64,000 nucleotides of DNA from Pseudocercospora fijiensis CIRAD86 (taxonomy: Eukaryota > Ascomycota > Dothideomycetes > Mycosphaerellales > Mycosphaerellaceae). This document shows, piece by piece, positions 24,340 to 33,917 of the stretch; positions within the stretch are counted from its first letter, which is position 1; each line of letters starts with the position of its first letter. The position numbers and the translations under genes were made by a program. The notes beneath the pieces are model-generated. The model ran no database searches, was not told where the DNA came from, and saw only the letters and a list, made by a program, of their open reading frames with translations. The stretch covers positions 6,944,500-7,008,499 of the forward strand of contig NW_006921533.1 of assembly GCF_000340215.1 (NCBI RefSeq), read 5' to 3'.

Positions 24340-24367
24340 CCGAACTACTACGGGGTCTAAATACGAT
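24340..24367. repeat. hAT right TIR and target duplication
   Basis: The reverse complement of the 20-bp left TIR lies at 24,340-24,359, followed by AATACGAT (24,360-24,367), the second target-duplication copy. The terminal bases also form a hairpin: tagtagttcgg aaa ccgaactacta (24,327-24,351). Confidence 0.93.
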
Positions 24368-25270
24368 CCGCTATCTCGCTACGATTGCAACTAAGGTTCC
24401 TTTTAAAGCTAAAAAGTCCGCGATACTATACGAGATACCCTAAGACTAGCGGAGGAGCAAGACCGGCGAGAAGGTAGAATTAATACCGTACTTCGAAAGT
24501 ATCGATACGTCTCGATAGATAATATACTACGTACCGCTCGAGGAATATCCGCGGTTTAGATACTTAACCTTAAACAACTCGGAGTCGATAAACAATAAAT
24601 ACTTAGCAGAACGCGAAATAACTATATTCTAGTATTACTAAGCGATATAGGAGAGGTTAATAGTTAAGAACTACGAGCGGCGCCGTCGTACTTTTAAAAC
24701 ACTACGATAGTCGGACTATTATAGGGAAGAACAATAGCGATATCTATATAGTTCTAGGGCCGGGTAGATCTACCTACCGATAATACTAGGTAGAGCGGTA
24801 ATTAAGAGTAGTACTTTAAAAGAATTATACATTATAGACCTTAATCTACGGATATATAGCTATAGAGTATTCTAGGATATGCGAATGCCTTATAAATATA
24901 CGTACGTAGCGATCCGCTTCTTTAGGAACGAGGCTCTAATATCGAACGACCTAGAAGACTATATCGACTAAGCGTATAGTTAGACGTCGTATCTAGACAC
25001 TTACTCGAGCATTCTATAGCTAATAACGTATAACTAGATTGAACTCGACGGCGTTACTAAGCCTCCGCTACTCGAGAAGACGAAGGGTCGGCTAAAGAAG
25101 GCTCGAGAACGTAAGAAACGTAAGCTAAGGTTACGAAGCGGAAAGCCGGGGACTCCGAAATTATGTTCCGTTTATAAGCAAAATAGGCTCGACGGTCGAG
25201 GGCATACGAAGAAGACGTACGTACGGCGTAGGAACGGCGAGTATCCTATCGTCGGTAAACGAGGCTAAAA
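24368..25270 (+). pseudogene. MULE transposase remnant, C-terminal part
   Basis: The frame interrupted at 14,696 resumes here in phase. It passes a LNNSESINN segment (about 24,580), typical of MULE transposases after the DDE core. A SWIM zinc-finger region follows at about 24,835-24,910, whose three Cys and one His have all become Tyr (pattern Y-x-Y, then Y-x-Y), exactly the TGC to TAC and CAT to TAT changes RIP makes. Then come KPPLLEKTKGR and a zinc-knuckle-like LCSVYKQN..GHTKKTY (about 25,160-25,220), again with Cys to Tyr. The order SWIM, basic linker, knuckle is that of plant and fungal MULEs. Confidence 0.75.
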
Positions 25271-25439
25271 AGGCAAACAGCCTAATCGCCGACAAATTAA
25301 CTATAAAGGGCAGCTATATATAATCGATACTAACGAGGGCGATAGTAGTAGCAGCGGTAAAGGGGAAGAAGATAAGGATAATATCGAGACTATAGCGAAT
25401 CCGGCTAATAGTAGTAGTAAGAGCGAGAAGATTGCGATC

Positions 25440-27500
25440 CGGTAGTAGATATTACGGTTGTCTAGCTTCGACGTAAGCTATCGTCTACGATAGGGCAAAC
25501 TTCTACCTTTAGCGCTATAAGAAGGAAGTCGATGTATATAATGCTAACCGTTAAGCGTATAGAGAACCTAGGTAAGAAACCGACGCGGATAAAGACTACT
25601 TCCTAGACAACGATACGAGCTCTAGCAAACGCGTACTCAAGCAACTTAAGGCTATAACTACCGAGGATATAAAAGCATATCGTAATCGCTTTATAGCTGA
25701 AGCCCTCTAGTAGTCCGAATCTAGTATCTCGATCGGTAAAGCTATTCTTCCCGTACGAATCGATCTAGGTCTAGCGACGACTAAAGCGGAAGTACGCTAG
25801 AGAAAAAAGGACTAAGCCGCTACTATAAAGGCTAGGAAATCCGCTAGTAGACAATTTAATAATATACGGCGATAAAACAAGCGAGCCCTAGGATTAGTAT
25901 AGCAAGAGAAAGAGAAAGAGAAAGTAACTACTAAGAAGGAGATAGGGATAGCTACTATATAGAAGTAGAAGAAGAAAGAGGGAATACGAAAGGAGATAGC
26001 GTAGGCGGGAGTAAGTCGGATAGCTACTACCTAATAGAGATTAGTAGCTATAATAGATAAGTTTTATACTAATAGTACGAAGAAGCCGACTAGATACTCG
26101 ACGGTCCGCTAGCAAAATAGTACGAGGAAGCGGAAAGTACCTATATCCGATTAAAGTCCTGCCCGCTAGGTGCGAATAAAGACAACCGCTACGACTCGCG
26201 CTATAATAGTATAATAGTATACCGCGACCGTACGCGCTAATATACAACTAGCCCTACTAAGTCGCCGATATTATACTACTCTTAACGCCGCCGAAGTAGT
26301 AATTACTAAAAACGAACGTAAGCTTAGTTTTACTACTTAAGACAAGTTTACTAGAATAATATAAGTAGAAAAAAGAGTAGGGGTTATATAGTAGGAGAAA
26401 GCGAAGGCTAACTAACTACTAGTCGAGAAGGAACGGGCTAAGAAAGAGAGAATCGATCGTAAACTCGACGTATATATAGCTAAAGGCGAAGCTACATCGC
26501 GCGCGTAAGAAGCTAGACGAGTAGAACGGCTAACATCTATAGAAGAACGCCGTATATAAGAGTAGGCCGAATAAGAGGAGGATAAGCGAATATATAATAA
26601 GAGGGTAATAAACGAGGTAGCGAATATAGAACAGCGCCGACTAGACTCGCTAAGTATAAGCCTAGGGATATAGCTTAAGCACTTTATTATAGTATATATA
26701 TCCGGTAAGGCGAAGTCGGCGCAAGGGGAAGTCTATAGTACGCGGACTATAAAGAAGACTACTATCGAGGAGTTTAAGCATCTATATAGTAATATAATCC
26801 GAGAGGATATTACTTTGCCGCTATACGTCGAGAAGTTACGAAGAGGGCTACTCCCGGTCTAAGTTAGTATGTGTAGCGGTATAGTGTTAGGCTAGCTAGC
26901 ATTACTTAGTTGTTTTCTAAATGTAGGCTAGGCGGTTATATAGGTACGAAACGTTTAATATAAGGCGATGTCTAGTTAATAATCTACCGAGCCGATAGAC
27001 GATAAGGAAGCGTCCTTATTCTAAAGGGCATTCGCCGACATAATAGTAGGCCTACTGCGCGTTAACTTAGATAGTATAGCCGAGTCGGAGGAGCTAGACG
27101 ATTAGGATATAGACGTAATAACAGGCAGTATTAAAGACGTATATACTAATATATATAAGTTTGTAAGACGTCTCGGCGTAAGAATAACTAGCGTATATAA
27201 ACAATATCTAATATAGATACCGGCAATAGAAAGCCCGACGGTACGGGCTATACGCCGATAGCGTATTATAATAGATAGCGACGACTTTCTATATAGGGAG
27301 TAGGAAGACGAAGATGTGCGACTAGCGCTTACTACCGAGATAAACATCTTTATTGCTAATAAAGAATATCGTAGGACTCGTCTATTCGACTCTAATAAGG
27401 CACCGCTAGAGCAGCGATTTTAGCGGACTAGGCTCTACGAGAGGGGCGGTTCTAGGCTTAGTAACAGATTAAGCCTCGTATTTAAAAGGGTATAGTCGAG
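25440..27500 (+). pseudogene. degenerate ORF downstream of MULE, unrecognised
   Basis: Forward frames remain largely readable with TAG stops. There is a Gln/Lys/Arg-rich helical region (about 25,600-26,700) and a more globular C-terminal part (about 26,960-27,480). It may be a second MULE gene or an independent insertion. I recognise no domain. Confidence 0.35.
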
Positions 27501-27532
27501 TTGTTAGTTGTAGTTAACCGTTCTCCCGCGAA

Positions 27533-27920
27533 TTTCTATATCTATAGTAGGCTACTATAGATATAGAAACACCCCGCGCAATAGCCGCCTACCTCGGATA
27601 AAGGGTTTTGTAACAATATTACGAAACAACGGCATCTAGTAATAAATGTATAGGGCTTACGCCCTAAGAGGAGCCGTCCGCCGGGTAAGCAGTTAATCTA
27701 TTGCTTATAGTAAAGCTATAAGGGCGGCTATAAGGCTATAGTCGTTCTCGCGCGAATTTCTATATCTGTAGTAGGCTACTATAAATACGGAAAATCTAGT
27801 TCTAACTTAGTATAGCTATCGTTAATTGCTATATAAGTATATTATATAACGTGTTGTACTTGTCGGACTAACCCGTGCGAATTTCTGTATCCGTAGCAGT
27901 ATTTATAGAATATAGAAATT
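27533..27920. repeat. three hairpin elements
   Basis: The copy at 27,533-27,569 is a perfect palindrome: an 18-base arm TTTCTATATCTATAGTAG, one central base, and the exact complement. Weaker copies lie at 27,757-27,793 and 27,881-27,920. They share the tttctrtatcygtag arm with those near 8,931 and 30,195. Confidence 0.8.
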
Positions 27921-28456
27921 CGCGCGGGGTAGTCGGATAGATACAGATCGCTAGATTCGGGGTCTTAGTAGGACATTAAGGCCGCTAGTCTTCCTCTTAT
28001 AAGACCTTGCTTAGTAGATCGTCGAATAACATTACTATTAATACTATAACTACCCGTAGCTCCGTAGTGTATACCGCCTAGTAACTACGTTCCTACCGAA
28101 CTATAGCGATAGATATACCTTACCCGCTAGCGACGGTTATATCGGAGACTCGGAGTCGATAGAAACAATACGAATTACTCGACGCGATTGCTACGGCCCT
28201 CGAAGAACTATACAGATACCGGACTAGCTATCGTATACCGCGTGTTTAGTACAAATAATACAACCCGAAGGTTTGTCAAGTACGTTAATATAGACAGCAA
28301 TACGGACGCGCCTATATAGAGCGATACGTTCTATATATAGATAAGAGGTTCTATAACGTTACTACCGATAAAGGCATCTAGCTCGAGCTAGTTTAAGATA
28401 CTTATAAAGGGCTTACGCCCCGAGAGGAGCCGTCCGCCGGGTAAGCGGTTAAACTA
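27650..28456. repeat. direct repeat pair of about 50 bp
   Basis: Two copies of about 50 bp (near 27,650-27,705 and 28,402-28,456) share agggcttacgccc, gaggagccgtccgccgggta and a following gttaa segment. They stand about 750 bp apart in the same orientation. They could be ends of a small decayed element, but no target duplication was found. The sequence between holds two further hairpins and no readable gene. Confidence 0.6.
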
Positions 28457-28639
28457 TTATATATATTGTCTACGAAGCTAACTAGGGAATTTAAGTATAG
28501 GTCGCTATAGTATATATATATCGCATAGCTAGCGGATAGCCGCGCTTCTCGAAATTGGTCGTATAACAAAGAGGCATCGGCTTCCTTCTAAACTCCGCCG
28601 GAAGCCTATAGTAGCGGCTGCCGATATAGTAGATAACTT

Positions 28640-29290
28640 TAACTTACTCTTATTACAGCATCGGTATAAGAATATTATAAATTACAACTAAACAGAAGCA
28701 AAAGGATATAGTATCGGTGCGAGGATGTTATAAATTACAACTAGAAGCAAAAGGATATAGCCTAGGTACGAGGATGTTATAAATTATAACTAAATAGAAG
28801 CAAAGGGATATAGCCTCGGTACGAGGATACTATAAATTACAAATAGAAGCAAAAGGATATAGCCTCGGTATAAGGATATTATAAATTACAACTAAGTAGA
28901 AGCAAAAGGATATAGCCTCGGTATAGGTAAAAGGATATAGCCTAGGTACGAGGATGTTATAAATTACAAACAGAAGCAAAAGCAGAAGGATACGGCATCG
29001 GTATAGGCAAAAGGATATAGCCTAGGTACGAGGATGTTATAGATTACAAACAGAAGCAAAAGCAGAAGGATACGGCATCGGTATAAGGATGTTATAAATT
29101 ACAAGTAGAAGCAAAAGTAGGAGGATACGGTATCGGTATAAGGCACGGCATCGGTATAAGGATGTTATAAATTATAAGTAGAAGTAGAAGGACGCGGCAT
29201 CGGTATAAGACGCGGCATTAGTATAAGACACGGCATCGGTATAAGACACGGTATCGGTATAAGATACGGTATAAATTCTAAACAGAAGCA
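28640..29290. repeat. minisatellite with ggatatagc / aagcaaaa units
   Basis: Ten or more imperfect units of about 50-60 bp contain aggatgttataaattacaa, agaagcaaaaggatatag and cctcggta or atcggtata. The last copies are shortened to about 20-bp cggcatcggtataag units. Confidence 0.85.
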
Positions 29291-29299
29291 AAAGGATAT

Positions 29300-30190
29300 A
29301 GAGGGTTAGGTAGATTTGCAGGTTAATCCGGTAATAGGGTAGAAGTAGGAGACTAACTTACCTTACCTTATAGTAATAAGACAAAAGCAGAAGACTTACT
29401 AACCTTACTTGCCTTAGAACAAGAGACTTATATAGCCTTTATAGCAAGGGCAAAATACTTACCTTGCCTTAGGAGTAAAAGGCAAAAGACTTACCCCCTA
29501 CCGCCTAGAAGTCTAAGTTTTATAGGAGGCTATAGAAACTCGATCGCAGCTAGAGGCTAGGCTTATACTGTTCTCGATTTTCTAGTAAGGGGTAAATTCA
29601 CTTTAACGCGGTACTTTAGCCGAAGTAGGGTTACCTTAGTCTAACAATATTAGACCTCCTAATCTAATATAGGTATCTCGGAATAGAGCTCTTACGACGC
29701 TATGCCCGAGGGCTTTAGAACTAATGTTTAAGGAAGCGCGACACCCCCTAGGGTTCTAGGCCGAAGCCCGAGGTTTTGCGTAGTGTTTAAATCCTCTAGG
29801 CAAAGGATATTTACTAATAACTAAGCAGAGGAGGGACTGTACTCCTAACCTTACCTACTAGTATAGTAGCAGGCTCGCGTCGCTATTAGATACTAACTAT
29901 CAATTCTTATATATATATATGCCTTTATAGTTGTCGCTCGCGTAGTAGCTTAATAGTATAGATTATAGACGAGGTGAACTTTCTACGATATAATAGTCGT
30001 AGGTTCAATCTACGATATCGTCCCTAATTATTTACTATTCCCGGTATTATAGATATAGTAACTCGGCAAGTGTCCCGCTAGAGGAGTAAATATAGAACGG
30101 TATATACTAACTACTTAATAAGTCGACGTCTATAGAGTTTCTAGAGTTCCGGATCTCGTAAACTATCCGAGCCTAAGCCTCGAGAAGATA
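29300..30190. other. RIP-decayed sequence, nothing assigned
   Basis: No readable frame, repeat array or terminal repeat was recognised in this stretch. Confidence 0.5.
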
Positions 30191-30700
30191 ACTAATTTCC
30201 GTATCCGCTAGCCGACCTATTAAATACAGAAACTCGCAACCTCGAGGCTAAACCTAGAGGCTAGTTTCAATTTCCGTATCCGCTAGCCGACCTATTAGGT
30301 ATAGAAATTCGCAACCTCGAGGCTAAACATCGAGGCTAAACCTAGAGGCTAGTTTTAATTTCCGTATCCGCTAGCCGACATATTAAATATAGAAATTCGC
30401 AACCTCGAGGCTAATTCGGAGCCTCGAGGCTAAACCTCGAGGCTAGTTTCAATTTCCGTATCCGCTAGCCGACCTATTAAATATAGAAATTCGCAACCTC
30501 GAGGGTAATTCGGAACCTAAAGACTAATTCTAACTCGAATTTCTATATCCGCTAGTCCCTATACTAGATATAGAAATGCGGAATCTCGAGGCTAATATAG
30601 AACCTCGACCTCGCGACGGGCCCGACCGAATATCTAGTAGGTAGCGGCAATTTCTACCTTCGCTCGTCTATCTATTAAATACGGAAAATAGCGATATCGC
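30190..30700. repeat. tandem array of hairpins with CTCGAGG spacers
   Basis: Five to six copies of an atttccgtatccgctag..tattaaata..agaaa hairpin are separated by cctcgaggctaa spacers. Copies start near 30,195, 30,269, 30,358, 30,449, 30,539 and 30,640. Copies 1-4 are nearly identical over about 40 bp, so this hairpin has been amplified in tandem here. Confidence 0.8.
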
Positions 30701-31800
30701 TAAACAATATAGGAATAGAATAAACGTACTATACTATAACGACGAGATAAGGGCCGGAGCGGGCAAGGCGTAGAGATCTCTTCTAGATCTACGTAAACTA
30801 TATTAAATATAGTTTTTAGTTTAAAAATGCGGAAAAGCAGAGCTAGTAGAAATACGCAGACTACTAAAGCGAGAAACTAGCTATACCGCTAGTACTAAGA
30901 CTAAGAACCCTAGTAGAAACGAAATAATAGCCTAGTAGCCCTCGTTCTTCTTCTTCTTCGTATCGAGACGGCTATTTATAATCGGTTAGTCTTACTCTCG
31001 GCATACTTAGTACGGTTAGCGATAGATATATATAACTTCTTACTAGATCGAAGACGACCTAGCGGCGTCGCCGTAGCAGCGACCTCTATAGTGCCCTAGG
31101 TAGGCGGAAAGTTAGCGGCGCGCGTAGCGCGTAGTATAGAGGTTGCTATACTAATCTTAATTAGCCGCTACGACTGCTAGCGAGCAATAGACTTCGTACT
31201 AGAGCGCATTGTTGCTTTCTATACCGTTAACGTAGTTCTTGTATTTAAGGTAGTATTATAGATAAGGGTAAGAGGGTATATAGTCGAGAGGGCGTAAGAA
31301 GATATATACTACTACCTAATATAATATTCGATTCTGTCGAAGTTGCTATTATATTGTTAAACCTTACTATACGTAATGTTTAGTATTATACAATAGTATA
31401 TACCTTAGCTAAATAGAAGGACTTTACTTAGCTTTACTTTACTTAGAATTTTACTAGATAGGGGTATAGGACTTTACTTTCCTAAGCGTTTTACTAAAGT
31501 AGCATTTTAGTATTATATACGCTATCTTATATAATACAGAAATCCTGCTTTACTTTTTAGGTATAGTAGTCGCGATATTCTACGCGGCGAGGGTATGCGA
31601 CCTACTTTATTATTTAAGGCGATAACGATAGGGTATAGAAAGGGAGGGCATACCGTACGAACCTTAAGCCTTTATAACTATACTATAGATACAATAATTT
31701 CTGTATTTGCCCGCGTACCCTATAGATGCGAAAAATCGTAGATAGAGTAGGAGGTGCTAATATTTCCTATTTTAGTAATTTCTATATTAATAGATTCCTA
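30700..31800. other. right margin of the RIP block
   Basis: RIP-type composition continues to about 31,790, then CpA and TpG return abruptly. One weak hairpin lies near 31,697. No gene or repeat boundary was recognised. Confidence 0.5.
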
Positions 31801-33230
31801 TGTATATAATTAATGTACCAATGTGTATGCTAATGTTATAAAACTGTACCATTTTAGAAATCCCAGGCAATATTGCTAATGTTGTCCCATCTCAGTAATT
31901 ACTATGCTAATGAGTCCCATTTGAGCATTTACCCGCTAGTACATATATGCATAATAAAACCGTCTGTCCATGGGAAACTTGTCACCAAGTCATGCCCAAT
32001 AATAAAGTCTTTCTGATCCCAACCATACGGGAAGCATACTTGGACCACACCAAACCACGCTTGAACAACTGCTGACTTCTTGCTTCCCAGGGCAGGCATG
32101 TTGCCGAAGCATATGGGTGCTCTTAAATTCCTTCAGCCGAGCACGTACGACTGAGGGACCAGTGTCGCAGACGGTAGAAGTGTCTCTCGGCTATGCCTCG
32201 GAGTGAGCATCGTCTCAGCTTCTTCGCCTCAAAGGTAAGCCCGCAAACGAAGCCTTTCATTCCTTTCCCATGATGAGTATCAATCCTGTCCTGACCAGGA
32301 CGCCTTTCTCCAGGCTGTGTCTGATACTAGCTTGCCTTCCAACTGAACTCTTAAGGGATCTCGATGTATACACGTACGAATTCCAATACCAATGGGAGAT
32401 GTGCTGACCAAGTGACCTGTCACGCAGGCCTTTCTTGCGATCCAAATTCTTCATTGGGATATGACGCTCCGAGGTCCTGCTTTCATAATAGTATCAGTAA
32501 ACTTTCATGTCTAACAGGAACGAGTAATGTAGATTTGAAATTTATCGAGTAAAAAGCGCATGTAAACTACATGTACATGTAAGTGTGGTAGGGTGAAGCG
32601 CAGTGGTGGATGATGATGCGGAGGTCGGACCGACTTCCCCTTGGCATTGCTCTTTCAGCGGAAAGGCAACCTCTCCTCACAAAACGCTCCCAGCACCCAC
32701 GTCGATTGAGCTCGCTATATCAAGAAAGTGTCGCCGACGCGAACGCCGATACTGCCCTATCGTAAACATCTGGAAGGCTTTATGTTGAAAGTTGCACCGG
32801 TAATTGTGGAAAGACAGCAAAAACAGAGAAAAGGGACTTGCGAGATATGGCTGCAACAAGAGCTTTGGAAAGGACAGAACTTGAGAGGGGCGGATGAATT
32901 TGAGATGTAATTGCTTCAGCTATTCTACAGGCCGTCTGATATGTTGATGCCATCGACGATGATCGGCGAACCGCCAGACCAATAGTTTGGCAAAAAGGAC
33001 ATTATCGGCCAGCGATGGGCAGAATGGACAGACGTGCTGGGCAAGCGTGGAAAGACCCCAGCGAGAGTGCCATAGCTCATGGTGGCCAAGTTCCGCGCAA
33101 AGAGTGGCGCAGCGTGGGATAGAACTTCGCAAGCATGAGAAGACCACAAAAAATGCGAACGTCACGTCCCATACAATATCAAAGCAAAGCCATGTGGAAT
33201 GCTGTGAAGAGAGATCACTTCGAAATTACT
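31800..33230. other. transition zone without a clear gene
   Basis: Dinucleotide use is normal. Several 60-119-codon open frames overlap on both strands (32,250-33,500) but none has a convincing start, splice signals or protein-like composition. The sequence may be the eroded flank of a gene or subject to mild RIP leakage. Confidence 0.4.
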
Positions 33231-33234
33231 CGAT

Positions 33235-33515
33235 TCAAAGCCAGAAGATGCCGAAGCAAGCAGGTGGCATCAGCTGAGATGAAGTGTGGTTCCGCCAAAA
33301 GATGCCGAGGCAAAGCAGATGGCGGAGTTTGGCAGACACCAATCATCCCTTGCCAGAAGATGCGAAAGCAAAGCGAAAGCAAACTGGTGGCAGAGCGTGG
33401 TAGACACCAGTTACTTGCCAGAAGATGCAAAAGCAAGCTGGTGGCAGAGCATGGTAGACATGAATCACTTGCCAGAAGATGCAAAGCAAGCTAGTGGCAG
33501 AGGTGATTGCTGGAA
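33235..33515. repeat. about 60-bp minisatellite
   Basis: Five imperfect copies begin with gccagaagatgc and contain agcaagctggtggcagagc and ggtagacac. The last two copies (about 33,413-33,500) are the most alike. The array lies immediately downstream of the 33,526 ORF stop. Confidence 0.8.
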
Positions 33516-33525
33516 ATAAGTCACT

Positions 33526-33912
33526 TCATGACTGATCATCTCCACCCGCACGACGATGTCGTAGCCAAGGCGGAAGCTCAAGAGGTGTCGGATTCTTTGC
33601 GATTTTTTTTGCTCTCTCCCAATTACGGTCCATTGCATCACCTAGATGATTCCTGAGCAGCCGACGGTTGGCTGGGCACTGCTGGAACCGTAATCCTGGC
33701 CACCACGACGGAGTGTCTTGATATCTCCGCTCTGAATTGAGTAGTATCAATATGTCCGCTGACCACCCGTAGGAATCCACATCCACTTCATTATACGCAA
33801 AGTCGGCGATCATCTGGTTTTCAAAGTCGGTAACGACCGGACCTGTCGTGCCCATGTGGATCTGGTATCTTCCAATCCCTCGCATGATGTCGTACGATTC
33901 GAGTTGTCCCAT
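33526..33912 (-). CDS. small ORF or last exon, hypothetical
   Basis: A 128-codon minus-strand frame starts at ATG 33,912, five bases after the TAG (33,918-33,920) that ends the coiled-coil gene, and in a different frame. It has ordinary amino-acid composition with aromatic and charged residues (LILLNSERRYQD, WLRHRRAGG) and looks protein-like. The frame is closed upstream by a TGA about 36 bases before the ATG. A splice joining it to the upstream gene would need a weak donor; I found no good one. It may be an alternative 3' exon or a separate short gene. Family unknown. Confidence 0.35.
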   Translation of the reverse strand: MGQLESYDIMRGIGRYQIHMGTTGPVVTDFENQMIADFAYNEVDVDSYGWSADILILLNSERRYQDTPSWWPGLRFQQCPANRRLLRNHLGDAMDRNWERAKKIAKNPTPLELPPWLRHRRAGGDDQS

Positions 33913-33917
33913 GATAT

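Larger units (their letters stand above)
14697..24359. mobile_element. 9.66-kb hAT transposon with cargo, nested in a MULE
   Basis: Both ends carry the same 20-bp terminal inverted repeat, TAGACCCCGTAGTAGTTCGG (14,697-14,716, and reversed at 24,340-24,359). They are flanked by an exact 8-bp direct repeat AATACGAT, the target duplication length typical of hAT elements. A degenerate hAT transposase lies inside on the minus strand. Other contents are two histone H3-fold pseudogenes, a plus-strand ORF near the left end, a Lys-rich minus-strand ORF near the right end and many clusters of GCCGGC-containing repeats. The element is much longer than the 2.5-5 kb usual for autonomous hATs. Its insertion post-dates the MULE. 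All of it is RIP-mutated. Confidence 0.93.
1..31800. repeat. RIP-saturated transposon block
   Basis: Throughout this block CpA and TpG are nearly absent while TpA is extremely common and CpG is retained, on both strands. This is the footprint of repeat-induced point mutation, a fungal defence that converts C to T in duplicated DNA, preferentially at CpA. Degenerate reading frames can be followed for kilobases, with stops that are almost all TAG or TAA (former CAG or CAA) and Cys or His codons turned to Tyr. No intact gene is visible. Ordinary dinucleotide use resumes near 31,800. Individual elements are listed separately. Stretches not listed (1-900, 6,300-7,030, 7,210-8,400, 9,110-9,300) hold only RIP-decayed sequence without a structure I can assign. 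Confidence 0.93.

Noticed and set aside
14697..24359. Interpretation as a Starship element
   Set aside because: No tyrosine-recombinase captain frame was seen; TIRs, 8-bp duplication and transposase fit hAT.
28640..29290. CRISPR-like regular repeats
   Set aside because: Units and spacers are all similar and of varying length; this is a eukaryotic minisatellite.
32250..33200. Several overlapping 60-96-codon frames
   Set aside because: They overlap on both strands, with no convincing start, splice sites or homology-like motifs.
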